From contig CAZYRA010000059.1 of the NCBI GenBank assembly GCA_964649385.1, positions 1 through 7,432 on the forward strand: 7,432 nucleotides of DNA, given 5' to 3'. The stretch comes from UBA5760 sp964649385. Lineage in GTDB: Bacteria; Chloroflexota; Dehalococcoidia; Dehalococcoidales; UBA5760. Positions 1 through 6,145 of this stretch are shown here, piece by piece. Numbering within the stretch: the stretch's first letter is position 1; each line of letters opens with the position of its first letter. A program made the translations under genes and the position numbers. Under the pieces are notes generated by a model. It was not told the origin of the DNA, made no database searches, and worked only from the letters and a program-made list of their open reading frames with translations.

Positions 1-1
1 A

Positions 2-793
2 CAGAGGACGAGGGACATTCAGGAGGTTGGCCGGAACATCTCCAATCTGCAGGAACTGTTACGGGCACCGAAGTTTAGAGGCTGCTTTGGAGAGCTGCTA
101 CTGGAGAGGTTATTGGCTGATGTTCTGCCCCCAGGAGCTTACTCTCTCCAGCACAGATTTATTGATGGTCGAACAGTGGATGCCGTAGTACGGATTGGAC
201 AGAATCTAGTCCCGGTTGATTCAAAATTCCCCCTGGAAGATTTTGAGCGTATGGTCAGGGTAGAAACCGAGGAAGAACGCAAGGTCTTACGCCAGCGGTT
301 CGTTCGTACCATTAGGAAGCACGTTGATGGCGTGAGCAAATATATACTGCCCGATGAAGGTACCTTTGACTTTGCCCTGATGTATATCCCGGCCGAGAAC
401 GTCTATTATGAAGCGATAATTCGCGACACGCAATCTACTGAAGGGAGTGACATATATTCATACTCTCTGCAGAAGCGGGTGGTGCCGGTGTCGCCAAATA
501 GCTTCTATGCCTACCTGCAGGTTATCGTCCTCGGGCTAAAGGGACTCCGCTTTGAGACAGCGGCGCACGAAATCCTGGGCTATATCAGCCGTCTGCAGGG
601 CGACCTCAAGGATTTTGAGCAGGACTATGAGGTAATCGGGGGACATATCCGCCACGCCGCCAGTAAGTATGATGCTGCCAGCAGAAAGCTGGACAGGTTC
701 GAGGACAAATTGCGTCTTGATGCGGAGAGTTCTGCCGGCGAATTGCCCGAAGTAGCTGTGGACAGGCGTAGTGATGAAGCAGATGGACATTGA
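2..793 (+). CDS. rmuC: RmuC family protein, C-terminal part (5' end outside window)
   Basis: The frame is open from base 2, so the TTG at 113 is internal and the true start lies left of the window. The visible 263 residues match the conserved RmuC core. There is an RGCFGE segment at visible residues 26-31, then GRTVDAVVRI and LVPVDSKFPLEDFERM (about 56-84), where Asp60, Asp73 and Lys75 resemble a PD-(D/E)xK nuclease-like arrangement. VVPVSPNSFYAYLQ follows. The C-terminus is charged and helical with coiled-coil character (HIRHAASKYDAASRKLDRFEDKL region). RmuC limits recombination at inverted repeats in E. coli; its biochemical activity is poorly defined. The N-terminal membrane anchor and long coiled coil typical of the family would lie upstream. 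Family assignment is firm; function is by homology. Confidence 0.9.
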   Translation, partial: QRTRDIQEVGRNISNLQELLRAPKFRGCFGELLLERLLADVLPPGAYSLQHRFIDGRTVDAVVRIGQNLVPVDSKFPLEDFERMVRVETEEERKVLRQRFVRTIRKHVDGVSKYILPDEGTFDFALMYIPAENVYYEAIIRDTQSTEGSDIYSYSLQKRVVPVSPNSFYAYLQVIVLGLKGLRFETAAHEILGYISRLQGDLKDFEQDYEVIGGHIRHAASKYDAASRKLDRFEDKLRLDAESSAGELPEVAVDRRSDEADGH

Positions 794-835
794 ATCGGAC
801 AAAGGGTTTTGTTAATCTGAACAAATTTAAGTCGG

Positions 836-858
836 GCCGGACTATCAAAAAGTCCGGC
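836..858 (+). terminator. Perfect 8-bp hairpin after rmuC, possible terminator
   Basis: GCCGGACT and AGTCCGGC are exact inverted repeats around a 7-base loop (ATCAAAA), 43 bases after the rmuC stop. No run of T follows, so it is not a classic intrinsic terminator. It could be a transcript-end or RNA-stabilising hairpin. Confidence 0.35.
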
Positions 859-915
859 AAGCCGTTATATAGTAAAAGGATGGGAATAGATAAGCGGAGG
901 GAAGTGAAGAGTTAA

Positions 916-1014
916 ATGGATAAGGGACGTCGCCGTAGTCTATATGTCTTGCTGGGGATTGCCATCGCAGCACTTGGTGTTGGCCTGGTCTTTTTGTTTA
1001 TGAAACCAGGTTGA
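916..1014 (+). CDS. Small single-pass membrane peptide, 32 aa, unknown function
   Basis: The ATG at 916 directly follows an in-frame TAA (913-915) and opens a 32-codon frame ending in TGA. The peptide begins MDKGRRRS, with a cluster of positive charges. Residues 9-29 or so are an unbroken hydrophobic stretch (YVLLGIAIAALGVGLVFLFM), followed by KPG. This is the classic layout of a single transmembrane segment with the charged N-terminus inside. GGAGG at 896-900 is 15 bases upstream, further than ideal; a weaker GAAGAG lies closer. The gene sits between rmuC and another membrane-protein gene. I do not recognise the family. The charge and hydrophobicity pattern supports it, but at this length a chance ORF cannot be excluded. 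Confidence 0.5.
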   Translation: MDKGRRRSLYVLLGIAIAALGVGLVFLFMKPG

Positions 1015-1100
1015 ACCTAAGTGAGAGGGGGCTGGACGGTGCCATTGAAGCCATCCGGTAGTGATACCAGGTACCCGGTCTACTTTCAGGAGGCACAAAA

Positions 1101-1568
1101 ATGCCGATGAGGTATTCAACCAGGCACCTAGCATTACTGTTTTTGCTATCGGCACAAACATTTGCGTTGAATGTTTTGTGGCATAATGGCGTTTACGCCT
1201 TGGGTATTGTTTGTTTTGGCCCGGGGTTCTGGGGCGGGGGCGATGAGGCTGTCTTTTTCATTCTTGCTCTTTTCTTTGTACCAACCGGTTTTGCTGTGGG
1301 TGCTGTAGGTAGAGCATGGCAGTGGGCCGTTGTTGAGCCAATAGATAGAATGAGCACCAGGGGTATTCATCTACCGAATACCTGGCCCTATTTTATCCCG
1401 TTCAGTAACTATCGCTGGCTGTGGAAGTTCAGTAGAGGTATCGAGGTTATAACGGATAGGAGAATACGAGCGGCTGGAGTTTTCGCTGCCGTCTTCTTCC
1501 TTGGTATTATTGGCTTCGTTATTGTCCGGACTATCGTCCAGCGCCGATCAAACCGGGTGGCTGTGTAG
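1101..1568 (+). CDS. Membrane protein of unknown function, 155 aa
   Basis: The start is supported by a consensus AGGAGG at 1088-1093, seven bases before the ATG. The protein has a hydrophobic N-terminal region (about residues 9-38, one or two passes), a glycine-rich turn (GPGFWGGGDE, 40-49) and a second strong hydrophobic segment (50-70). A polar aromatic stretch (about 95-120) contains PFSNYRWLWKFSRGIEV. The last hydrophobic segment is at 124-143, with an arginine-rich tail. The aromatic stretch faintly recalls the 'P-F-x-N-x-x-W-L-x-K' segment of small bacterial membrane proteins such as DUF4234. That is a loose resemblance and I assign no function. It follows the 32-residue membrane peptide by 86 bases, so the two may be co-transcribed. 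It is separated from nadK by its own promoter region. Confidence 0.75.
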   Translation: MPMRYSTRHLALLFLLSAQTFALNVLWHNGVYALGIVCFGPGFWGGGDEAVFFILALFFVPTGFAVGAVGRAWQWAVVEPIDRMSTRGIHLPNTWPYFIPFSNYRWLWKFSRGIEVITDRRIRAAGVFAAVFFLGIIGFVIVRTIVQRRSNRVAV

Positions 1569-1596
1569 AGTAACTGCAGGCAGGTCTACTCGAGAT

Positions 1597-1611
1597 GGGG
1601 ACTCGATCCCC
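1597..1611 (+). terminator. Short GC hairpin, weak terminator candidate
   Basis: GGGGA and TCCCC pair around a 5-base loop (CTCGA), followed directly by TTTATT. It lies 29 bases after the membrane-protein stop and just before the nadK promoter, which is a sensible place for a terminator. The stem is only 5 bp, so the call is weak. Confidence 0.3.
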
Positions 1612-1615
1612 TTTA

Positions 1616-1644
1616 TTGACGCCCCTTCTTACCAATGTTACACT
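1616..1644 (+). promoter_or_regulatory. Sigma-70-type promoter of the nadK operon
   Basis: TTGACG (1616-1621) and TACACT (1639-1644) are separated by exactly 17 bases, and TGT directly before TACACT forms an extended -10. Transcription would start near 1651, giving a leader of about 27 bases that contains AGGAG at 1661-1665. Confidence 0.65.
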
Positions 1645-1677
1645 TTACTTGCTTTAAGTGAGGAGTAAGCACAGTCT

Positions 1678-2511
1678 GTGAAAAGGATTGGCATTCTCTG
1701 CCACCCGCTGAACAAAGCCGCCTGTCCCATGGCTGAAGAGCTGGAGAGTTTTCTGAGTGCCAGGGGCGTTTCTGTATGGGTGTGTTCCGCCTGGGAAGCC
1801 GATGAGGCAAGGGAACAACTGGATGATACCGATCTGATACTGACTGTCGGCGGCGACGGAACAATTCTACGGGCGGCCCAGGTGGTGATCTCTCATGCGA
1901 TTCCAATTACCGGAGTGAACCTGGGTAAGCTGGGGTTTATGACTGAGATCAGCGTTACCGAGGCAAAGGATAAACTGGCTGCCCTGCTGGCGGGAGAGGG
2001 ATGGATTGATGAGCGGGCTATGCTTGAGGCAGAGCTCAAGGCTCCGGATAGTGAGGGGGCCCCGGTACTCTACGCCTTGAATGATATGGTAATGGCACGC
2101 GGCGAAATAGCCCGTATGGTCCGTGTCGAGGCTGCTATTGATGGGAAGGCACTGACCACCTATCGGGCTGATGGGGTGATTCTAGCCACGGCCACTGGCA
2201 GCACCGGCTACTCACTATCGGCTGGTGGGCCTATCCTCCATCCCCAAGCCAGGGAATTCCTCCTGCTACCAATACTGCCGCACTTGAATCTGGCCTATAC
2301 CCTGGTATTGCCGTCTTCAGTATCAGTCAGGCTACGCATTAAGGCCACTCATCCGACAACACTGAGTGTTGACGGCCATATAAACCTGTCACTTCCCAGT
2401 GGCACTACGCTTGAAGTGAAGCAGAGCGAGAAGAAGACTCGATTCTTGAGGGTCCATCCTAAGTCATCTTTCTATGGCTCTCTGGAGCAAAGACTGAAAG
2501 GGAAAAAGTAG
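1678..2511 (+). CDS. nadK: NAD kinase
   Basis: ATP(or polyphosphate)-dependent phosphorylation of NAD to NADP in the cytoplasm. The 277 residues are normal for bacterial NAD kinases. The family motifs are present in order: GGDGT at 58-62 (phosphate binding and catalytic Asp), NLGKLGF at 81-87, ALND at 133-136 (most homologues have NE at the last two), GSTGYSLSAGGPI at 174-186, and a late VDG at 231-233. The GTG at 1678 is the only usable start, because an in-frame TAA lies at 1666-1668. AGGAG at 1661-1665 is 12 bases upstream, slightly long spacing. It is the first gene of an operon: nine bases separate its stop from the preferred start of the acetyltransferase. Its pairing with a downstream ADP-ribose hydrolase suggests a shared NAD(P) theme. 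Confidence 0.96.
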   Translation: MKRIGILCHPLNKAACPMAEELESFLSARGVSVWVCSAWEADEAREQLDDTDLILTVGGDGTILRAAQVVISHAIPITGVNLGKLGFMTEISVTEAKDKLAALLAGEGWIDERAMLEAELKAPDSEGAPVLYALNDMVMARGEIARMVRVEAAIDGKALTTYRADGVILATATGSTGYSLSAGGPILHPQAREFLLLPILPHLNLAYTLVLPSSVSVRLRIKATHPTTLSVDGHINLSLPSGTTLEVKQSEKKTRFLRVHPKSSFYGSLEQRLKGKK

Positions 2512-2520
2512 GTGGTAAAG

Positions 2521-2991
2521 ATGATAAAGATAGAAAGAGCCACAATTAGAGATGTCACCCAGATACACCGGTTGATTAACTATTTCGCCGGTAAAGGGAA
2601 GATGCTGGCCCGCTCCTTAAGCGAGATATACGAAAACGTCAGGGACTACCAGGTGGTCAGAGATGGTGAGCAGGTGATTGCCTGCGTCGCCCTGCACGTT
2701 ATGTGGGCGGATCTGGCTGAGATAAAGTCACTAGCGGTAGCCGAGAGTAGCCAGAAACAGGGGATTGGTGAACAGCTCATCCAGGCTTGTCTCACGGAAG
2801 CCGGGGGGCTCGACCTGAGCACCATTTTCTGCCTGACCTATAAACCGGAGCTCTTTGAGCGGGCTGGCTTTTCCCAGATAGATAAAATGGAGCTCCCCCA
2901 TAAGGTCTGGACGGAATGCTACCGCTGCCCCAAATTTCCCAATTGCGACGAAGTAGCTCTTATCTATCACACGGGGGGCCAACTTGGCTGA
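2521..2991 (+). CDS. GNAT N-acetyltransferase, short NAGS (ArgA)-like
   Basis: A 156-residue GNAT-fold acyl-CoA transferase. Motif A is clear: EIKSLAVAESSQKQGIGEQL at about 68-87, with acetyl-CoA-binding Gln78-x-x-Gly81-x-Gly83. The later LTYKPELFERAGF (105-117) and LPHKVW (125-130) are typical of the short acetyltransferases annotated as N-acetylglutamate synthase-like. These could supply the first step of arginine synthesis, but the substrate is not shown by sequence. The C-terminus carries C133-x2-C136-x5-C142 (CYRCPKFPNC), also common in this subgroup. I chose ATG 2521 over GTG 2512 because AGGTGG (2510-2515) is well placed for it and GTG 2512 would lie inside that site. Its last eight bases overlap the start of the Nudix gene. 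Confidence 0.85.
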   Translation: MIKIERATIRDVTQIHRLINYFAGKGKMLARSLSEIYENVRDYQVVRDGEQVIACVALHVMWADLAEIKSLAVAESSQKQGIGEQLIQACLTEAGGLDLSTIFCLTYKPELFERAGFSQIDKMELPHKVWTECYRCPKFPNCDEVALIYHTGGQLG

Positions 2992-3523
2992 GGAGAGAAC
3001 GCTATCCAGTCATCTCATCTATGAAGGGCAGGCGCTCAAGTTACGAATTGATGAGGTAGAGACACCGGACGGAAGAGAGACCAGGCGAGAGATTGTCGAG
3101 CATAACGATTGTGTCGCTATTATTGCAGTTGACGGCGATAGTGTGCTGCTGGTAAGGCAGTTCCGTAAACCGGTGGAGCAGGATCTCCTGGAGATACCAG
3201 CTGGCGGCATTGACCCCGGTGAGAGCCCGGAGGCTGCCGTCAGCCGTGAGTTGCGTGAGGAAACGGGCTACCTGCCTCAAAAAGTGACTAGGCTGGGTGG
3301 CTTCTATGCTGTGCCTGGTTACGGTACGGAATACCTCTACCTTTATCTGGCGACTGACCTTACTCCCAGCCGGCTGTTTGCTGAGGATACCGATAGCATC
3401 AGTGTGATCCGGGTGCCGATCAGCCAGATTCTTGAGCTTATCGCCTCAAACAGTATCTGTGATGCCAAGAGCATCGCCGGGCTGCTTACCTTCCTGGAGT
3501 ATCGGAGGCAAAGTAATGGCTAG
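2984..3523 (+). CDS. Nudix hydrolase, ADP-ribose pyrophosphatase type
   Basis: Probably hydrolyses ADP-ribose to AMP and ribose 5-phosphate. The 179 residues contain a perfect Nudix box at 74-96 (Gly74, Glu80, then REL-REETGY), with EIPAGG just before it as in ADP-ribose pyrophosphatases. Pro111 lies 16 residues after the final Gly of the box, a position described as marking the ADP-ribose subgroup. The N-terminal strand region (LIYEGQALKLRIDEVETPDG) also fits NudF-type enzymes. The TTG start at 2984 lies inside the end of the acetyltransferase gene (8-base overlap). A G-rich stretch at 2973-2978 can serve as ribosome binding site, so translation is probably coupled. The stop codon (3521-3523) touches the stop of the convergent HIT gene with no space between. 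Confidence 0.92.
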   Translation: MAEERTLSSHLIYEGQALKLRIDEVETPDGRETRREIVEHNDCVAIIAVDGDSVLLVRQFRKPVEQDLLEIPAGGIDPGESPEAAVSRELREETGYLPQKVTRLGGFYAVPGYGTEYLYLYLATDLTPSRLFAEDTDSISVIRVPISQILELIASNSICDAKSIAGLLTFLEYRRQSNG

Positions 3524-3829
3524 CTAACTGAGCTTGTCGGAGAGCTTTCGTCCGCCGATAAGGTGCATGTGGAGGTGGGGTACCAGTTGCCCTCCCCACT
3601 CGCCGCAGTTTACCACCAGGCGATACCCTTTCTCCGAGACGCCTTCGCTTTTGGCCAGACGACTGGCGGTACTAGCCATATGTCCGATGAGAGACGCCTC
3701 ACCTTCGGATAGGTGAGCCAAGGAAAGGATGTGCCTTCTGGAAATGATAAGCAGGTGGACTGGCGCCTGGGGGGCAATATCACGGAAGGCAATTAATTCC
3801 TCATCCTGATAGAGGATTTCGGTAGGCAC
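3524..3829 (-). CDS. HIT family nucleotide hydrolase/transferase, 5' end apparently frameshifted
   Basis: Histidine triad protein that acts on nucleoside phosphoramidates or dinucleotides, by homology. The catalytic HLHMHLI is near the C-terminus, after the conserved GYRLVVNCGEWGGQLVPHLHMH region; DEELIAFRDIAPQAPVHLLIISRRHI is the typical N-terminal half. The coordinates use GTG 3829, the first canonical start in frame, but it lacks a ribosome binding site and cuts off family sequence. The same frame continues upstream as ECIFCQIAAGR, the normal HIT N-terminus with its CxxC, without a canonical start. An ATG at 3871-3873 would begin this protein (MGEIECIFC) if the GGGG run at 3868-3871 had one more G. 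GGGAGGGG at 3889-3896 precedes it. It is the second gene of the carboxyltransferase operon. Confidence 0.85.
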   Translation of the reverse strand: MPTEILYQDEELIAFRDIAPQAPVHLLIISRRHILSLAHLSEGEASLIGHMASTASRLAKSEGVSEKGYRLVVNCGEWGGQLVPHLHMHLIGGRKLSDKLS

Positions 3830-3903
3830 TCTACCGGCTGCAATTTGACAGAAGATACACTCTATTTCCCCATTCTTCCCCGTTTTGTCCCCTCCCTAAT
3901 GAT

Positions 3904-4425
3904 CTATTCCGCCGTTATCTTACCCGCTTTTACCTTGGCAATCAGCTCATCCTCGCGCTTGATGTCCTCCATCGTCTTTAGCCTTAATTCAGGGGGTGGG
4001 GTCTCCAGGCCGAACTTCCATTTCAGGAAACGTAGTCCGGTGATAGGGTAGAGTGCGGATATCAGTACGTCACCGATGTCCTCGGTAAAATCCTTTACCA
4101 TCTCTCTGGCTTTATCCAGTTCAGGCTCAAGCACATCAGCAGCGCGGCAGGTAATCGGGGTCTTGCCCCGTTTATAGTGCTTCAGGACTATCCCCTGTAC
4201 TTCAGGGTCAATGGGGGCCGGTGGTTTACCATAAAGTCCATAAACGTAGTCCTGCACCTGGGTTGATACCAGCTTGTATCTACCGACGAGAACATTTTGG
4301 ACAGCCTGTACCCCAACAATCTGGCTGGTAGGGGTCACCAGGGGTGGGTAGCCCAGCTCCTTTCGCACCCGTGGTATCTCTTCATATACTTCATCCAGCC
4401 TGTGAAGGACGCCACTCTCTCGCAA
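3904..4425 (-). pseudogene. pycB: Carboxyltransferase subunit (PycB/OadA), 3' part after frameshift
   Basis: This frame continues the upstream carboxyltransferase after a -1 frame change near 4428-4429. It begins at RESGVLHRLDEVYEEIPRVRKELGY and runs through PPLVTPTSQIVGVQAVQNVL, the conserved post-TIM-barrel (PYC_OADA) region of pyruvate carboxylase and oxaloacetate decarboxylase. The listed TTG 4425 is an artefact of the break, because the codon is an internal Leu. The product ends at KVKAGKITAE with no AMKM biotin-attachment domain, so the biotin carrier must be a separate protein. Together with the 5' part it makes a protein of about 492 residues. The HIT gene starts about 30 bases downstream. 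If the break is a sequencing error, this is simply the C-terminal third of an intact gene. Confidence 0.85.
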
Positions 4426-5381
4426 CTGGAGACCAGATTGGATATCATCCCACCGGGAATCTGGTGCATCAGTACGCTGGTATCAATAACCGCTGTTCGG
4501 GTGGTAGCCATGAAGTCACGGTACTTGGGTGCTATCGACTCGATGTACTCCCCAAGCTTGAATAGATGGGTTAAATCGAGGCCGGTGTCTCTGGGAGTCC
4601 CTTGCAGGGCAACCAGGATGGGCTCGATAGCCGGGTGAGATGAGCGCAGGGCAAACGGAGCCAGGGTAGTATCAATAATGTCCACTCCGGCTTCGATAGC
4701 CTTGAGACAACTCATCGAGGCCATACCGCTGGTGTAGTGAGTGTGAAGCTGTACCGGTATTTTTAATACTTCCTTAAGGGCTTTAATCAGCCTATAGGCA
4801 TCATCGGGGGCGATAAGACCCGCCATATCCTTGATACACAGACTATCGGCCCCCATATCCTGCATAATGAGAGCTTTATTGATATAATAAGCGAGGTTGT
4901 ATACCGGCCCCCCCATCTTGCGCTCGGTAAGCGAGTAGCATATCGAGAGCTGGGCATGCTTGCCACTCTCTTTAATTGCTTTCAGGCAAGTCTCGAAGTT
5001 GCGTTCATCATTTAGGGCATCAAATACCCTGAAGATATCGATGCCTACCCGAGCGGCGTGATGGACAAAGGCGGTAACTACATCATCGGCATAGTGACGG
5101 TAACCAACCAGATTCTGTCCCCTGAGCAGCATCTGCAGCGGTGTATCTGGCATCAGCTTCTTCAGGATACGCGGCCTCTGCCAGGGGTCCTCGTTAAGAA
5201 ACCTGGTAGCGACATCAAAGGTAGCGCCGCCCCAAACCTCCATCGAGTAGAAGCCAGCCTTGTTCATCTCTTCGGCGATGTTCACCATATCCTCGGTCCG
5301 CATTCGCGTGGCCAATAAAGATTGGTGTCCGTCACGAAAGGTAAGGTCGGTGATTTTTAGAGGGCTCTCTATCATTTTCAC
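4335..5381 (-). pseudogene. pycB: Carboxyltransferase subunit (PycB/OadA), 5' part up to frameshift
   Basis: Transfers CO2 between carboxybiotin and pyruvate (or from oxaloacetate). Numbering from GTG 5381: LTFRDGHQSL (13-22), MLLRGQN (84-90), CIKDMAGL (182-189, with the Lys that is carbamylated in homologues), metal-site HTHYTSG (213-219) and HQIPGGMISNL (306-316) are all present. After Ser318 the frame is lost: family sequence SQLRESG continues in the -1 frame, and the last 28 or so residues here (to 4335) are out-of-frame. I prefer GTG 5381 because GGAG at 5390-5393 is eight bases upstream; ATG 5375 is the alternative. The longer open frame to TTG 5441 overlaps the promoter and cannot be translated from it. 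With no biotinyl or Na+-pump subunit nearby, PycB and OadA cannot be told apart. Confidence 0.88.
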
Positions 5382-5389
5382 TTTGGCTG

Positions 5390-5403
5390 CTCCATTTATG
5401 GAG
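5390..5403 (-). promoter_or_regulatory. Inverted repeat in the pycB leader covering the ribosome binding site
   Basis: CTCCAT and ATGGAG are exact inverted repeats with two bases between (in RNA, likely a 5-bp stem with a 4-base loop). One arm contains the GGAG proposed to start pycB. It lies in the short leader between the promoter and the start codon, so it could modulate translation or be a protein-binding site. No function is shown. Confidence 0.35.
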
Positions 5404-5423
5404 TATTTAGTTTTGTAACACTT

Positions 5424-5452
5424 ATTATACAGGTTAGCCAATTTTATGGAAA
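5424..5452 (-). promoter_or_regulatory. Sigma-70-type promoter of the pycB-HIT operon
   Basis: On the minus strand, TTTCCA (5447-5452, four of six consensus) and a perfect TATAAT (5424-5429) are separated by 17 bases. Transcription would begin near 5417, about 36 bases before GTG 5381. Confidence 0.7.
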
Positions 5453-5513
5453 GTGTTTAGGGAATGATAAACAGGCTTTCCTGATTATCCCGAATGTTTC
5501 TTTCTGGGTATAT

Positions 5514-5542
5514 TTAATAAGTGACTAAAATAGTGATAGAAT
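5514..5542 (+). promoter_or_regulatory. Candidate promoter of the folK-queD operon
   Basis: TTAATA (5514-5519, four of six) and TAGAAT (5537-5542) are 17 bases apart, and TGA directly before TAGAAT makes an extended -10. The start would be near 5549, giving a leader of about 90 bases. The rest of the divergent gap (5453-5638) is AT-rich and shows no other clear element. Confidence 0.45.
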
Positions 5543-5638
5543 GAGAGCGGTTGTGATAAATCCCCGGTCTTGCGATGGACTGGTTCTGGTGTGTTTAGTG
5601 GTTTGTTTCCGCTATTTTATTTATCGGAGTGGTACTAA

Positions 5639-6136
5639 ATGGTGACCAATCCTGTAGAGGTATATCTCAGTCTAGGCTCTAATATGGGTAACCGGCAGGA
5701 GAACCTGGAGAAGGCGCTTGATTTCCTGTCGCAGAGGCTGCGGGTAGCCGGGGTTTCCTCCATGTATGATACCGAGCCGGTGGGTAACGCTAATCAGTCT
5801 CGCTTTCTCAACCTGGCCTGCCAGGTCCATACCAGACTAGAACCAGCGGCTTTACTTGCCCTGGCTAAGGGGATTGAGAGCAAGATGGGCAGGGTGTTCG
5901 GTAAGGTTAATGCCCCCCGCCCCATTGATATCGACATCCTCATTTATGGTGACCGGGTTATGGAGACCCCGGATCTGGTTATCCCCCACCCCAGGATGAT
6001 GGAAAGGGCCTTCGTCCTGGTGCCTCTCGTAGAGATTGCCCCTGACTTAATACACCCGGCAAATGGCAAGACGGTTAAAGAGCTGTTGGGTAATTTGACT
6101 GAGATACAGGGCATACTTAAGTGGGAGAGTGATTAA
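5639..6136 (+). CDS. folK: 2-amino-4-hydroxy-6-hydroxymethyldihydropteridine pyrophosphokinase
   Basis: Transfers pyrophosphate from ATP to 6-hydroxymethyl-7,8-dihydropterin, the folate step just before condensation with p-aminobenzoate. The 165 residues match the usual size. Motifs: YLSLGSNMGN (9-18), YDTEPVG (43-49), RPIDIDIL (94-101) with the two Mg2+-binding aspartates Asp97 and Asp99, and IPHPRMMERAFVL (115-127). ATG 5639 has GGAG at 5626-5629, nine bases upstream. The 3' end is followed after nine bases by the queD-like gene, whose AAGGAGGG site overlaps the folK TAA. No folB or folP lies within the window. Confidence 0.95.
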   Translation: MVTNPVEVYLSLGSNMGNRQENLEKALDFLSQRLRVAGVSSMYDTEPVGNANQSRFLNLACQVHTRLEPAALLALAKGIESKMGRVFGKVNAPRPIDIDILIYGDRVMETPDLVIPHPRMMERAFVLVPLVEIAPDLIHPANGKTVKELLGNLTEIQGILKWESD

Positions 6137-6145
6137 GGAGGGAAA

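Noticed and set aside
536..860. Two minus-strand open frames opposite the end of rmuC
   Set aside because: Both lie largely over conserved rmuC coding sequence and have no start signals.
837..1537. Ten-base repeat CCGGACTATC at 837-846 and again near 1526-1535
   Set aside because: One copy is in a hairpin and the other in coding sequence; nothing flanks them consistently, so chance is the simplest view.
1590..1615. T-arm-like GGGGACTCGATCCCC, possible tRNA remnant or attachment site
   Set aside because: Loop length and the first loop bases do not fit a tRNA T-arm, no other tRNA arms are found, and no integrase is nearby. A weak terminator hairpin explains it better.
1613..1906. 97-codon minus-strand open frame overlapping the nadK start
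   Set aside because: Antisense to the nadK catalytic region and crosses its promoter; the product is Arg/Pro/Ser-rich shadow sequence.
4415..4440. Programmed -1 frameshift in the carboxyltransferase
   Set aside because: No X-XXY-YYZ slippery heptamer at the junction (CTGGTCTCCAGTTG), and the family is normally one continuous frame.
4297..4638. 113-codon plus-strand open frame inside the carboxyltransferase gene
   Set aside because: Antisense to well-conserved coding sequence; composition is low-complexity shadow and it has no ribosome binding site.
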